Below are positions 1 to 9,475 of a stretch of DNA of 33,170 nucleotides, one piece after another (the first letter of the stretch is position 1; the number at the start of each line of letters is the position of its first letter). The notes beneath the pieces were generated by a model. The model searched no databases and was not told where the DNA came from. It was given only the letters and a program-made list of their open reading frames with translations. The stretch is taken from positions 1-33,170 of the forward strand of contig NZ_FMIQ01000053.1 in assembly GCF_900095695.1 (NCBI RefSeq). The letters run 5' to 3'. Made by a program: the position numbers and the translations under genes. Source of the stretch: Hafnia alvei. Lineage in GTDB: Bacteria > Pseudomonadota > Gammaproteobacteria > Enterobacterales > Enterobacteriaceae.

Positions 1-40
1 AACCTGCGAAGCAGGCTGAAAAACGGTGCCAAGCCGGGAT

Positions 41-120
41 GCAAGGCGGCGGCGATTGAGCCGCCTTGCTCGTACGCTTGCACTGTACTGATGCAAAAAT
101 TATGGCTTTTAAGCGTACGA
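41..120. repeat. Two consecutive inverted repeats upstream of arcB
   Basis: Bases 41-50 and 60-69 are perfect 10-bp inverted repeats around a 9-nt loop. They are directly followed by a second perfect 10-bp pair, 70-79 with 111-120, enclosing about 31 nt. Neither stem is followed by a clean T-run, so neither is a canonical rho-independent terminator. A smaller 5-bp hairpin sits at 3-15. The arrangement resembles a structured intergenic repeat, or the 3' structure of a gene lying before the window. I cannot tell which. Confidence 0.6.
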
Positions 121-201
121 AACCTTACACCGCTTAGGCAAAGTAGAACTTAACTTTTTGATATCCCATTTCAATCTCAGAAACCTCCCTTAACAATCGT
201 T

Positions 202-227
202 TTACGGTATGATTTAAAAGACCGTAA
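202..227 (+). promoter_or_regulatory. Candidate arcB promoter -10 flanked by a 7-bp inverted repeat
   Basis: A TATGAT hexamer at 208-213 is a plausible -10. A perfect inverted repeat (TTACGGT at 202-208, ACCGTAA at 221-227) brackets it and the expected transcription start. No good -35 is visible at 16-18 bp spacing. The repeat could be an operator or a hairpin at the 5' end of the mRNA. The arcB ribosome-binding site AGGGAG follows at 232-237. Confidence 0.4.
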
Positions 228-243
228 TCCAAGGGAGTTGCAC

Positions 244-2580
244 ATGAAGCAAATTCGGGTATTAGCCCAATACTATGTCGATTTAATGGTAAAACTAGGG
301 CTGGTGCGCTTTTCCATCCTGTTGGCTTCGGTGCTGGTTATATTAGCTATCGTGGTGCAGATGGCCGTAACGATGCTTTTGCGCGGGCAAGTTGAGAGTA
401 TCGACGTTGTCCGTTCAGTATTCTTTGGTTTACTGATCACGCCATGGGCCGTTTATTTTCTTTCCGTAGTCGTGGAGCAGTTGGAAGAGTCACGCCAACG
501 CCTGTCTAAATTAGTGAATAAGCTGGAAGAGATGCGTTATCGCGATCTTGAGCTTAATCAGCAACTAAAAAATAATATCGTTCAACTGAACCAAGAAATT
601 GCCGAGCGTGTGAAAGCTGAAGACGCGCGCTTACAGGTGCTTGATACCTTGCAGCACGAAATCGATCAGCGTGAACAAGCGCAGATTGAACTGGAACAAC
701 AGTCGGCGCTGCTGCGCTCTTTCCTTGATGCTTCGCCCGATCTGGTTTATTACCGCAATGAAAATGAAGAATTCTCTGGCTGCAACCGCGCCATGGAGCT
801 GTTGACGGGGAAGAGCGAGAAACAGTTGATTGGCCTACAGCCGGGTGATGTTTACGATGAGGATATCGCCAAAAAAGTCATTGAGACCGATGAGAAAGTA
901 TTCCGCCATAACGTCTCGCTGACCTATGAACAGTGGCTAGTTTATCCTGATGGGCGCAAGGCCTGCTTCGAGCTGCGCAAAGTGCCGTTTTATGATCGCG
1001 TCGGTAAACGCCATGGCTTAATGGGCTTTGGCCGTGATATCACAGAGCGTAAGCGTTATCAGGATGCGCTGGAAAACGCCAGCCGCGACAAAACCACTTT
1101 TATCTCGACCATCAGCCATGAGCTCCGCACTCCGCTGAATGGTATCGTTGGCCTGAGCCGTATTTTGCTCGACACCGAGCTTAATCAAGAGCAGCTAAAC
1201 TACCTCAAAACTATTCATGTGAGCGCCATTACCCTCGGCAATATTTTCAACGACATTATCGAAATGGATAAGCTGGAACGACGTAAGGTTCAGCTTGATA
1301 ACCAACCAATAGATTTCACCGGTTTCCTCACTGACTTAGAGAACCTCTCTGGGCTGTTGGTGCAGCCAAAAAAACTGGATTTCACCTTAGAGCCACAGCC
1401 TAATTTACCGCATAAAATTTTGGCAGATGGCACACGCCTGCGCCAAATCCTATGGAATCTGATCGGGAACGCGGTCAAGTTTACTCAGAAAGGCGGCGTA
1501 AACGTAAAAGTATGGCGTGAAAACGATGGGAAACTGTTCTTTGAAGTGAAGGATAGCGGCATTGGTATTCCGCAGGATGAGCAAGATAAAATCTTTGCCA
1601 TGTACTATCAGGTGAAAGATCAGAATGGTGGCAAACCTGCAACGGGCACCGGTATTGGTCTTGCAGTTTCCAAGCGTTTAGCGCAAAACATGGGTGGTGA
1701 TATCGTGGTTCGCAGCACGCCGGGCGAAGGTTCATGCTTTACGCTCTCGATTGATGCGCCCGTGGTGGAGGAAGCGCTATCTCCACAGCCGGAAGATGCT
1801 GAGTTACCGCTGCCGGCACTGCATGTGCTATTGGTGGAAGACATTGAATTAAACGTTATTGTGGCGCGTTCCGTGCTAGAAAAACTGGGCAACAGTGTGG
1901 ATGTTGCGATGACGGGGCAACAGGCGTTGGATATGTTCACGCCGGGTGAATACGATCTGGTGCTGCTTGATATTCAGTTGCCAGATATGACGGGGTTGGA
2001 TATCGCTCGCAATTTATGTGAGCACTATGATGATTTGCCACCGCTGGTGGCGTTAACTGCTAACGTGCTGAAAGACAAGAAAGAATATCTTGATGCTGGT
2101 ATGGATGATGTATTGAGCAAACCGCTGTCGGTTCCCGCTCTAACCGCCATGATCAAGAAGTTCTGGGATGAGGCGCCGAAGGCTAAGGAGAAAAAGGTGG
2201 AGAGTAAAAAAGTGGCCCACAATACCGAAGACCTTTTAGATACTGACATGCTGCAACAGTACATTGATTTAGTCGGACCGCAACTCATCTATCAAAGCGT
2301 TGAGATGTTTGAAAAAATGATGCCAGGCTATTTAGCGGTTCTTGAGTCCAATATGACCGCTCGCGATGAGAAAGGCATTACCGAAGAAGGTCACAAAATC
2401 AAAGGCGCTGCAGGGTCTGTTGGTTTACGTCATTTACAACAGGTTGCTCAGCAGATTCAGACGTCATCATTGCCTGCATGGTGGGATAACGTTCAGGAGT
2501 GGGTTGATGAACTCAAACATGAGTGGCGTCATGATGTGAAAGTGTTGAGAGACTGGGCGGATAAAACGACCAAGAAATAG
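244..2580 (+). CDS. arcB: Aerobic respiration control hybrid sensor kinase ArcB
   Basis: Inner-membrane tripartite histidine kinase that senses quinone redox state and phosphorylates the response regulator ArcA under low oxygen. The 778-residue length equals E. coli ArcB when the ATG at 244 is used; AGGGAG lies 6 nt upstream. Two membrane segments (about 22-46 and 58-77) precede a coiled coil (about 78-150) and a PAS domain (about 153-270). The redox-active cysteines are present at C180 and C241. The phosphorelay residues are H292 in the SHELRTPLNG motif, D576 in the receiver, and H717 in the C-terminal HPt domain. The ATP-binding G boxes (DSGIGI, TGTGIGLAV) are intact. The sRNA ArcZ is encoded convergently right after the stop. 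ArcA itself is not in the window. Confidence 0.98.
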   Translation: MKQIRVLAQYYVDLMVKLGLVRFSILLASVLVILAIVVQMAVTMLLRGQVESIDVVRSVFFGLLITPWAVYFLSVVVEQLEESRQRLSKLVNKLEEMRYRDLELNQQLKNNIVQLNQEIAERVKAEDARLQVLDTLQHEIDQREQAQIELEQQSALLRSFLDASPDLVYYRNENEEFSGCNRAMELLTGKSEKQLIGLQPGDVYDEDIAKKVIETDEKVFRHNVSLTYEQWLVYPDGRKACFELRKVPFYDRVGKRHGLMGFGRDITERKRYQDALENASRDKTTFISTISHELRTPLNGIVGLSRILLDTELNQEQLNYLKTIHVSAITLGNIFNDIIEMDKLERRKVQLDNQPIDFTGFLTDLENLSGLLVQPKKLDFTLEPQPNLPHKILADGTRLRQILWNLIGNAVKFTQKGGVNVKVWRENDGKLFFEVKDSGIGIPQDEQDKIFAMYYQVKDQNGGKPATGTGIGLAVSKRLAQNMGGDIVVRSTPGEGSCFTLSIDAPVVEEALSPQPEDAELPLPALHVLLVEDIELNVIVARSVLEKLGNSVDVAMTGQQALDMFTPGEYDLVLLDIQLPDMTGLDIARNLCEHYDDLPPLVALTANVLKDKKEYLDAGMDDVLSKPLSVPALTAMIKKFWDEAPKAKEKKVESKKVAHNTEDLLDTDMLQQYIDLVGPQLIYQSVEMFEKMMPGYLAVLESNMTARDEKGITEEGHKIKGAAGSVGLRHLQQVAQQIQTSSLPAWWDNVQEWVDELKHEWRHDVKVLRDWADKTTKK

Positions 2581-2739
2581 AAAAATGACCCCAGCCTAGG
2601 CTGGGGTGCGCAACGACTGCGCCAACACCAGGGAAACAGGGTGTCTACGCTTAAGTTTTTCTAAAGGTATTGCATTGAAGCAATTGCGTAAACATAACTT
2701 ATGAGTTTCACGCGAAGCCGAACCAACATACCAACATGT
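2581..2739 (-). ncRNA. arcZ: Hfq-dependent small RNA ArcZ
   Basis: Read on the minus strand, 2581-2637 closely matches the processed 3' part of E. coli ArcZ as I recall it: the conserved seed TTTCCCTGGTGTTGGCGCAG, then a GC-rich terminator stem and a TTTTT run ending at about 2581. The stem is a perfect 20-bp palindrome at 2588-2607. Position also fits, since in E. coli arcZ lies between arcB and elbB, antisense-oriented to arcB. ArcZ activates rpoS translation, represses flhDC and other mRNAs, and feeds back on arcB while being repressed by ArcA-P; this is known from E. coli. The 5' half is poorly conserved apart from an AACTCAT block (plus 2701-2707). The 5' end near 2739 is therefore an estimate from the E. 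coli distance. Confidence 0.88.
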
Positions 2740-2973
2740 TTTACTGCTTGTTAGTTGATTCATTAAAATGTGTGATGCAGCCTAGTGTTTCCTAATACAA
2801 ACGTTTTAAGGATTGACTTAACTCTAGATAGTTACTAGGAAAATTCCAGTAAAAACGTTCCTTTGCATTGAGAAAAATCAAACTGTTAAATATTTCTAAT
2901 GCTTAGCATGCATACCTTTAGCTTTGTTAAGTGTTGGGTAAATATGCTGAGTAACCATTTTTTGGAGAAAAAA

Positions 2974-3627
2974 ATGAAAAAAGTCGGTGTGGTTTTGAGT
3001 GGATGTGGTGTTTTTGATGGTGCTGAAATTCATGAATCGGTTTTAACTCTGCTGGCCTTGGATCGCGCAGGTGCTCAGGTTTACTTTTTTGCTCCAGATA
3101 AACCTCAAATGCACGTGATTAATCACCTGACCGGTGATGAGAGCCACGAAAGTCGCAATGTATTAGTGGAGTCTGCGCGTATCGCACGAGGTGATATCAA
3201 ACCGCTTTCCCAAGCTAACGCAGAAGAACTCGATGCGCTGATCGTTCCCGGCGGCTTCGGTGCAGCTAAAAACCTGAGTACGTTTGCCGTGCAGGGGCCG
3301 GAATGTTCCGTTGATGCCGATCTGCAACGATTGGTTCAGCAGCTGCATCAGGCGGGTAAACCGCTAGGCTTTATGTGTATTGCGCCAACGATGCTGCCTA
3401 AGTTGTTAGGCGTGCATACGCGTTTAACGATTGGCAACGATCCTGATACCGCTGAGGCTATTGATAAGATGGGCGGCGAACACGTTGTTTGTCCGGCGGA
3501 TGACATCGTGGTTGATTTGGAGCAGAAAGTGGTCACAACACCTGCCTATATGCTGGCTAACTCTATCAGCGAAGCGGCGGTAGGGATTGATAAACTAGTT
3601 GCGCGGGTGCTGGAACTGACTGAATGA
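2974..3627 (+). CDS. elbB: Glyoxalase/DJ-1-PfpI superfamily protein ElbB
   Basis: Class I glutamine-amidotransferase-like (DJ-1/PfpI) protein. The E. coli homologue is reported to influence isoprenoid synthesis and to have glyoxalase activity. The ATG at 2974 gives 217 residues, the same as E. coli, and has GGAG 6 nt upstream; the frame is open 25 codons further up but without homology. The nucleophile-elbow cysteine is C135 in [18 protein letters not shown] (about 91-101) is the family motif. It overlaps mtgA by 4 bp (ATGA), so the two are translationally coupled. The 234 bp between the ArcZ 5' end and this gene is AT-rich and presumably holds the promoter; TTGACT at 2813-2818 is a possible -35, with no convincing -10. 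Confidence 0.96.
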   Translation: MKKVGVVLSGCGVFDGAEIHESVLTLLALDRAGAQVYFFAPDKPQMHVINHLTGDESHESRNVLVESARIARGDIKPLSQANAEELDALIVPGGFGAAKNLSTFAVQGPECSVDADLQRLVQQLHQAGKPLGFMCIAPTMLPKLLGVHTRLTIGNDPDTAEAIDKMGGEHVVCPADDIVVDLEQKVVTTPAYMLANSISEAAVGIDKLVARVLELTE

Positions 3628-4361
3628 AGAAGCGACGCGGGCAGGGAAATAGCTTGCTGACACGGCTGCGTTTTTGGGCCGTCAAAGCGGTTCTCGCCGT
3701 GATTGGTGTATGGGCTGCGGGAATTGTTATCTTTGCTTTTTTGCCTGTTCCATTTTCAGCGGTGATGGTTGAGCGCCAGTTGGGCGCTTGGCTTAGCGGC
3801 GATTTCGGCTACGTTGCCCATCAAGACTGGGTGCCGATGGATGAAATTTCTCCCTATATGGCGTTAGCCGTGATTGCTGCTGAAGATCAAAAGTTTCCAC
3901 AACATTGGGGCTTTGATCTTGGCGCGATTGAATCGGTGATCGATGGTGGCGACAAAGGGGATAAGCCCGTGCGCGGCGCATCAACGATTTCCCAGCAAAC
4001 GTCTAAGAATTTGTTTTTATGGGATGGCCGCAGTTGGGTGCGTAAAGGATTAGAAGCTGGGCTGACGCTGGGCACTGAAGTGGTATGGACCAAGCGCCGC
4101 ATATTAACCGTTTATTTGAATATCGTGGAGTTTGGCCCCGGCGTTTTTGGCGTTGAAGAAGCCGCCAGAAGCTATTTCCATAAACCAGCCAGCCGCCTTA
4201 CTGCATCTGAGGCGGCTCTTTTAGCCGCCGTATTGCCCAATCCGCATCGGTTTAGTGCCAAGGCACCTTCCGGCTATGTGTTACGCCGGCAGCAGTGGAT
4301 TTTACGCCAAATGAGACAGCTTGGTGGCGAAGGTTATCTGAAGCAGAATAAGCTGTATTAA
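3624..4361 (+). CDS. mtgA: Monofunctional biosynthetic peptidoglycan glycosyltransferase MtgA
   Basis: Family GT51 glycosyltransferase that polymerises lipid II into glycan strands without a transpeptidase domain. The 245 residues compare with 242 in E. coli. A single N-terminal membrane anchor lies at about 19-40, with the catalytic domain outside the membrane. The catalytic glutamate is E87 in the AAEDQKF motif. RGASTISQQ (about 117-125) and the [14 protein letters not shown] segment are the other GT51 signatures. The start ATG overlaps the elbB stop. A strong terminator follows at 4387-4414 and separates it from the convergent dolP. Confidence 0.97.
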   Translation: MKKRRGQGNSLLTRLRFWAVKAVLAVIGVWAAGIVIFAFLPVPFSAVMVERQLGAWLSGDFGYVAHQDWVPMDEISPYMALAVIAAEDQKFPQHWGFDLGAIESVIDGGDKGDKPVRGASTISQQTSKNLFLWDGRSWVRKGLEAGLTLGTEVVWTKRRILTVYLNIVEFGPGVFGVEEAARSYFHKPASRLTASEAALLAAVLPNPHRFSAKAPSGYVLRRQQWILRQMRQLGGEGYLKQNKLY

Positions 4362-4386
4362 GATTGAGTTAACCGAATCGACAAAT

Positions 4387-4414
4387 AAAAAACCCCGTCT
4401 CAACGGGGTTTTTT
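4387..4414. terminator. Bidirectional rho-independent terminator between mtgA and dolP
   Basis: A perfect 12-bp stem (4387-4398 with 4403-4414) around the loop CTCA has A-rich and T-rich ends. It gives a T-run in both directions, so it can end mtgA on the plus strand and dolP on the minus strand. Confidence 0.93.
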
Positions 4415-4432
4415 ATTATTGTCTTTTTGACG

Positions 4433-5029
4433 TTACTTCAGAATGGTAAACGCCGTGGTGACATGTTTAACGCCGCTAACCTGGCTGGCGATTTTCGCCG
4501 CAGCTTGGCCTTCTTCCTGCGTTACCAAACCCAGTAGGAACACTTCACCATTTTCCGTCGTTACTTTGACGTTAGAGGATTTAACCGCATCGCTGGTTAA
4601 CAGCTGAGAGCGAACTTTGGTGGTGATCCATGTATCGCTTGAGGCTGTGCCCAAGCTCACCGGTTTACCGGTACGAATTTCGTTGTAGACCGATGTTGCA
4701 CCGTCAACGCCCATGGCTATCTGTTTAGCTCTGGCGCCGAGATCTGCTGTTGGTGCCTGACCCGTTAACAGAACGGTGCCTTGATAGGCGGTAGCAACAA
4801 TACGCGCTTCTTTCTTCAACTGCTCATCTTTGCCTAGCGCATTCGATACGCGAGCTTCGAGCGTACCATCATCGACCTGTGTCCCTACGCTACGGGGATC
4901 GGTGGCGGTTTTCGTGGCCACAGCAGCACTACCAACAACGGCAGCAGCGATACATCCCTGAAGCAATAGCGCACTCATTACAATGAATGCGATAGGAAAA
5001 CAGCGGGTGAACGGGGAACGCTTAGTCAT
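4433..5029 (-). CDS. dolP: Division/outer-membrane lipoprotein DolP (two BON domains)
   Basis: Outer-membrane lipoprotein, formerly YraP, that in E. coli binds anionic phospholipid at the division site and supports envelope integrity and BAM function. The ATG at 5029 has AAGGAG 6 nt upstream and gives 198 residues (E. coli 191). The signal peptide ends in a lipobox LLQGC with lipidated C26. ATDPRSVGTQVDD follows, then two BON domains (about 60-125 and 135-197). The N-terminus is longer and more basic than in E. coli. It is the last gene of the lpoA-yraN-diaA-dolP run and starts 10 nt after the diaA stop. Confidence 0.96.
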   Translation of the reverse strand: MTKRSPFTRCFPIAFIVMSALLLQGCIAAAVVGSAAVATKTATDPRSVGTQVDDGTLEARVSNALGKDEQLKKEARIVATAYQGTVLLTGQAPTADLGARAKQIAMGVDGATSVYNEIRTGKPVSLGTASSDTWITTKVRSQLLTSDAVKSSNVKVTTENGEVFLLGLVTQEEGQAAAKIASQVSGVKHVTTAFTILK

Positions 5030-5039
5030 CGAGACTCCT

Positions 5040-5645
5040 TCAAACATCCTGATGGGGGAACAACGTATTATCAATTAAGTCACAAAGGCAGTTGACCGTA
5101 AGCATATGCATTTCTTGTATGCGAGCACTACGGTGTGACGGGATGCGGATTTCCACATCCTGTTGGCCAAGTAAACCGGCCAGCTCGCCGCCGTCATAGC
5201 CTGTTAGTGCCACAATCGTCATATCGCGGGTTACCGCGGCTTCCACGGCTTTCACAATATCACGGCTATTTCCGCGCGTTGAAATTGCCAGGAGCACATC
5301 ACCTGCATGGCCTAGTGCGCGAACCTGTTTGGCATACATTTCATCATGCAGCCGATCGTTGCCTATGGCAGTTAAGACCACGTTATCGGCATTTAGTGCA
5401 ATTGCCGGTAAACTTGGGCGTTCGGTTTCATAGCGGTTAATCATGCTGGCGGCAAAATGCTGGGCGTTTGCGGCAGAGGTGCCGTTACCGCAGCAGAGAA
5501 TTTTATTGCCGTTCAGTAATGACTGTACCAGCGTCATTGCTGCACGCGAAATAGCGTCAGGCAAGGCTTCAGCCGCAGCAATCTGAGTTTGAATACTTTC
5601 TGTAAAACAGCCTTTGATTCTTTCCAGCACGGTAAAATTGTCCAT
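5040..5645 (-). CDS. diaA: DnaA initiator-associating protein DiaA
   Basis: SIS-domain tetramer that binds DnaA and promotes timely initiation at oriC. It is 201 residues from the ATG at 5645. A GTG at 5630 would give 196 residues with an N-terminus (MLERIK) lining up with E. coli MQERIK; neither start has a strong Shine-Dalgarno, so the start is uncertain by five codons. The SIS core [18 protein letters not shown] is near residues 50-67, and the ISTRGNS phosphosugar-type loop is conserved. It sits 24 nt after yraN and 10 nt before dolP, as in E. coli. Confidence 0.96.
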   Translation of the reverse strand: MDNFTVLERIKGCFTESIQTQIAAAEALPDAISRAAMTLVQSLLNGNKILCCGNGTSAANAQHFAASMINRYETERPSLPAIALNADNVVLTAIGNDRLHDEMYAKQVRALGHAGDVLLAISTRGNSRDIVKAVEAAVTRDMTIVALTGYDGGELAGLLGQQDVEIRIPSHRSARIQEMHMLTVNCLCDLIDNTLFPHQDV

Positions 5646-5669
5646 TGGTTCAAGGCGCGGCGGGCGAAA

Positions 5670-6080
5670 TTATTCGGCCGCTGCAAATGCGTTTGGCAAC
5701 CATTGTAACTGGCTACCGGTGATTGCCAAAACATCAAAGCGACAATCCGTGGTATCGAAGCTGCCACCGCGTTCTGCCAACCAGATTGCTGCACTGTGCA
5801 ACAACCGGCGTTGTTTGGTGTAACTGACTGACGCAGCTGCGTCGCCATAAAGAGAGGTGCGGCGATAACGAACTTCAACGAAAACCCACGTTTCGCCATC
5901 GCGCATAATAAGATCTAACTCGCCGCCACGTAGCGTGACGTTGGCGGCGTAAAAATGAAGTCCGACACGTTCAAGGTATTGGCGCGCAATTATTTCATAC
6001 TGCGCACCAATTTGGCGCCGGTCTACTTTTTTCCTACTTATTGCATCGGCACTATGCTTCCTGCACGGTACTGGAGCCAT
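5670..6080 (-). CDS. yraN: UPF0102 family protein YraN (endonuclease-like fold)
   Basis: Small protein of the UPF0102 family with a predicted restriction-endonuclease-like fold; its function is not established. The ATG at 6080 has AGGAAG upstream and gives 136 residues (E. coli 131). The conserved core is RGGELDLIM with E54 and D56, followed by VFVEVRYRR with E69 and R71, the arrangement expected for a PD-(D/E)XK-like active site. The frame stays open to 6194, but that stretch is inside lpoA and has no homology. The gene overlaps the 3' end of lpoA by 43 bp. Confidence 0.94.
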   Translation of the reverse strand: MAPVPCRKHSADAISRKKVDRRQIGAQYEIIARQYLERVGLHFYAANVTLRGGELDLIMRDGETWVFVEVRYRRTSLYGDAAASVSYTKQRRLLHSAAIWLAERGGSFDTTDCRFDVLAITGSQLQWLPNAFAAAE

Positions 6081-8080
6081 GGCAACTTCCTGTTGATGAC
6101 GCAGTTGCTGTCCGCACTGAGAACACCGGTGGAGCCATTCAATTGGAAACCACCAATCTGGCGCATCTGCGAGAAGTGATTTGCCAGCACCCAAGCATCG
6201 GCACCCATGGCATACAGGCGAACCAGAGAGTAGTCATTTTTGAACTGAGCAGCGGCTTGTTGCATCAAGGCAGGGTTACTACCCGCCAGCAATGGAATAT
6301 CACTGAACTGCAGTCCGTCCATTTCTAAACGGAAATCAGGGCCAGAACCCGCTTGGTAGCTACGTGAGCTTGCATACAAGCCTAATCCGCTATGCGAACC
6401 GTTAGCCAGATCAATCATCGGCTTAATAAGCGTCAGTTCCGCAGGCGTAGCGATGATGTACACCGCATCGACTTTGCCGCTTGAGGTGGAAACTGCACCC
6501 GCATCAGCCGGAGGCGCTGGAATGGTTAAACCGGCAATGGTAACGGATTGGGGCTGGGAGGCTGAAGCAACCATGACAGGTTGCCCGGTCATGCGAATAC
6601 CTGTACCGCCGTTAATCGACTGACGCAGCTCACCCGTTGAGCCAAAGCCCTGTTGTAAAACGGTTGAACCGCCGAGCTGTTGCCATTCTTGAGCAAAGGC
6701 TTTAGCCACGCGATCGCCTAATGCTCCACGCGGGGTCAAAATGAGCGGGTTGCGTTTGCCTTGATCCCAAATATGTTTAGCCGCATCGCGTGCTTCATTT
6801 TCAGGAGACAGCGCGAAGTAGCAGATATTGGGATTGTTTTGCACCTGTTCTGGCTGATTCAGCGCCAGTACGTTTAACGGTGTGCTGCCAGCGGATAACT
6901 GATCCACATTTTCTTTCAGCAGTGGGCCAACAACCAGCGTTGCACCATCCTGCTTGGCCTGTGCTAGCAGGGCAGGTAATGGCTGGGAGCTGGTGTCATA
7001 CACTTTAATCTGCGCATTGCTGGCAGATGGCGGCACGATAGGTGCAACAGGCATGCCGTCAGCGTCGGTTTGTGCTGCTGGCGTAGCTTCCGCTACGGGC
7101 GCAGCCCCACTGGTGCTGACTGCGCCGTTAGCGTTAGGGTCGGTGCTGGTTGGCTGGGCCGCGTTGGCATCGTCTGGGGCAGCCGCTGGCTGTGGCTGGC
7201 TTGGCGCGCTTTGGGTGATAGCACCGTTTTTCGCGGCGTTAAAACCTGCTTGGATCGCGTTAGCGAAAACCTGAGCCTGACCGTTTAGCGGTAACAGTAG
7301 GGCAACGCTTGAGGTTGAGGCCTGTTTAAAATTCAGCACGTTATCCAGCGCGGTTGGCAATACTTTGGAGGCCGGATTGTTTGGATAGCGAGTTTGCCAA
7401 TCTTTGATCGCGGCTTTCAGCAGGCTTGGATCTTGCTTGTTGTCTTGATACAGACGCAGCAGATCCAGCCAGCCTTGCAGAATATTTTCGTCGGCGTTAA
7501 TGACCAAACTATTCAGGTCGGCCTGCGTTAACTGAGTTAGTGCAGCCCAGGTGCCATTGATATTTTGCAGACGCTGTTTGTCATTGAGCAACGGCTCTTG
7601 AGCAATATAGGCGCGGATAACCGGCAATGAGGCTTTGCCTTGGCTGGCGTCGATAACCGCTTGGTAGTAGCGGGTCTTCTGGCTGTTAGAAAGCGAGTCG
7701 ACGTCTAACTTGGCTAAAATCGCCGAGGCGTTAGGCATATTTTTTTGTGCGATGCTGAGCTCAGCGCTAACTAGCTGCTGTTCCTGACGTTGGACATCAG
7801 TTAGCTCTTGCGGTAGTTTGCCCAGCAATTCCGCCGCTTGTGGGAGCTTTCCTTCGCGGATCAGGGAACGAATGGCGAGTAATTGCCAGTCAGCCTTGTT
7901 ATCATCGCTGCTCTGCTGCATTTGTTGCAGATAGTATTCGGATGAAGCCGTGGCTTCAGCCTGAATATTTGCCGCAGGCGTCTGTGGAGCTTGTCCCGAG
8001 CACGCAGCCATTAACATAGCGGCGAGAACTACGGGGATAATGCGTCCGGACTTGGTGCGGACAATGAGTGAGGAAAGCAT
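6038..8080 (-). CDS. lpoA: Outer-membrane lipoprotein LpoA, activator of PBP1A
   Basis: Lipoprotein that reaches through the peptidoglycan to stimulate the transpeptidase activity of PBP1A (MrcA). It is 680 residues, against 678 in E. coli. The signal peptide ends at the lipobox LMAAC with C27. A TPR-like N-terminal domain (about 30-255) contains [12 protein letters not shown] and [15 protein letters not shown] Pro/Ala/Gln-rich linker (about 295-355) is followed by a periplasmic-binding-protein-like C-terminal domain (about 356-675), including YDTSSQPL and [16 protein letters not shown]. The linker is where it differs most from E. coli. It is divergent from rsmI across a 62-bp spacer. Confidence 0.97.
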   Translation of the reverse strand: MLSSLIVRTKSGRIIPVVLAAMLMAACSGQAPQTPAANIQAEATASSEYYLQQMQQSSDDNKADWQLLAIRSLIREGKLPQAAELLGKLPQELTDVQRQEQQLVSAELSIAQKNMPNASAILAKLDVDSLSNSQKTRYYQAVIDASQGKASLPVIRAYIAQEPLLNDKQRLQNINGTWAALTQLTQADLNSLVINADENILQGWLDLLRLYQDNKQDPSLLKAAIKDWQTRYPNNPASKVLPTALDNVLNFKQASTSSVALLLPLNGQAQVFANAIQAGFNAAKNGAITQSAPSQPQPAAAPDDANAAQPTSTDPNANGAVSTSGAAPVAEATPAAQTDADGMPVAPIVPPSASNAQIKVYDTSSQPLPALLAQAKQDGATLVVGPLLKENVDQLSAGSTPLNVLALNQPEQVQNNPNICYFALSPENEARDAAKHIWDQGKRNPLILTPRGALGDRVAKAFAQEWQQLGGSTVLQQGFGSTGELRQSINGGTGIRMTGQPVMVASASQPQSVTIAGLTIPAPPADAGAVSTSSGKVDAVYIIATPAELTLIKPMIDLANGSHSGLGLYASSRSYQAGSGPDFRLEMDGLQFSDIPLLAGSNPALMQQAAAQFKNDYSLVRLYAMGADAWVLANHFSQMRQIGGFQLNGSTGVLSADSNCVINRKLPWLQYRAGSIVPMQ

Positions 8081-8142
8081 ACTGTATCCAGTGCAGTTTT
8101 TTCAAAGATGCTCAATATTAAATCGGTAAACCGGATGAAACA

Positions 8143-9012
8143 ATGAATCAAGACGATCAAGCTGTAATTTCTGCTGCAACGCTGTATGTCGTTCCTACGC
8201 CAATCGGGAATCGCGGTGATATTACCCAGCGAGCGTTGGATACTTTGCAAGCGGTCGATTTGATAGCAGCAGAAGATACGCGACACACTGGCCTACTGCT
8301 ACAGCATTTTGCTATTAATGCTCGACTATTCGCTTTGCACGACCATAACGAACAACAAAAAGCAGACCAGCTTATTGCAAAACTTCAAGAAGGTCAGAGT
8401 ATTGCGTTGGTTTCTGATGCGGGTACGCCGCTGATTAACGATCCGGGCTATCATCTGGTTCGTCGCTGTCGTGAAGTGGGTATTCGCGTGGTTCCGCTTC
8501 CGGGTGCCTGTGCTGCCATCACTGCTTTATGTGCGTCTGGCATTGCGTCCGATCGCTTCTGCTATGAAGGCTTTCTGCCTGCGAAAACAAAATCGCGTAA
8601 AGACACGCTTCAGGCTTTGTTAGAAGAGCCACGCACGCTGATTTTTTATGAATCAACGCATCGCTTGATTGATAGCCTGAAAGATATGGTTGAAGTCATG
8701 GGGCGCGACCGCTACGTGGTGTTAGCGCGTGAGCTGACCAAGACGTGGGAAAATATCCACGGAGCCCCGGTGGGTGAGCTACTCGATTGGGTATTGGAAG
8801 ATGATATGCGTCGCCGTGGTGAAATGGTGCTGATTGTCGAAGGCCATAAAGCCGATGAGGATGCGCTACCGGCCGATGCACTGCGAACGTTAGCACTGCT
8901 GCAAAAAGAGCTGCCGTTGAAAAAAGCCGCTGCTTTAGCCGCCGAAATTCACGGCGTGAAGAAGAATGCGCTGTATAAATACGCGCTTGAGAATGCAGAG
9001 GGTGACAAATAG
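8143..9012 (+). CDS. rsmI: 16S rRNA (cytidine1402-2'-O)-methyltransferase RsmI
   Basis: SAM-dependent tetrapyrrole-methylase-fold enzyme that 2'-O-methylates C1402 in the ribosomal P site. It is 289 residues, against 286 in E. coli. The N-terminal [22 protein letters not shown] and [12 protein letters not shown] (about 90-101) motifs form the SAM pocket. The C-terminal [20 protein letters not shown] segment is the small HTH-like domain. The ATG at 8143 has only a weak upstream GGA. The stop codon sits inside the rnpB promoter, so rsmI has no terminator of its own before rnpB. Confidence 0.97.
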   Translation: MNQDDQAVISAATLYVVPTPIGNRGDITQRALDTLQAVDLIAAEDTRHTGLLLQHFAINARLFALHDHNEQQKADQLIAKLQEGQSIALVSDAGTPLINDPGYHLVRRCREVGIRVVPLPGACAAITALCASGIASDRFCYEGFLPAKTKSRKDTLQALLEEPRTLIFYESTHRLIDSLKDMVEVMGRDRYVVLARELTKTWENIHGAPVGELLDWVLEDDMRRRGEMVLIVEGHKADEDALPADALRTLALLQKELPLKKAAALAAEIHGVKKNALYKYALENAEGDK

Positions 9013-9030
9013 GGCGTAATGCCCTATTAT
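9002..9030 (+). promoter_or_regulatory. rnpB promoter
   Basis: GTGACA at 9002-9007 and TATTAT at 9025-9030 are 17 bp apart and place the start at about 9037-9038, the first base of rnpB. The discriminator between -10 and +1 is GC-rich, typical of stringently controlled stable-RNA promoters. The -35 overlaps the rsmI 3' end and stop codon. Confidence 0.8.
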
Positions 9031-9037
9031 CCGCCGC

Positions 9038-9414
<377 letters not shown>

Positions 9415-9422
9415 ATTCGTTA

Positions 9423-9460
9423 AAAAGCCCCGCGAAGCGTATGCTTGGCGGGGCTTTTTG
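9423..9460. terminator. Rho-independent terminator of rnpB (shared with ytjB)
   Basis: A perfect 12-bp stem, 9423-9434 with 9449-9460, has A5 on the 5' side and T5 on the 3' side. It ends rnpB and, read in reverse, ends ytjB, which stops at 9476. Confidence 0.93.
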
Positions 9461-9475
9461 CATTCAGAGACTGAA

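Noticed and set aside
1-150. Plus-strand frame open from base 1 to a TAA at 151-153 as the end of an upstream gene
   Set aside because: The translation resembles no protein I recognise, and the region is dominated by inverted repeats. It could still be checked with the preceding sequence.
2588-2607. Perfect 20-bp palindrome read as the arcB terminator
   Set aside because: There is no T-run on the plus strand. On the minus strand it is followed by TTTTT and preceded by the ArcZ seed, so it is the ArcZ terminator.
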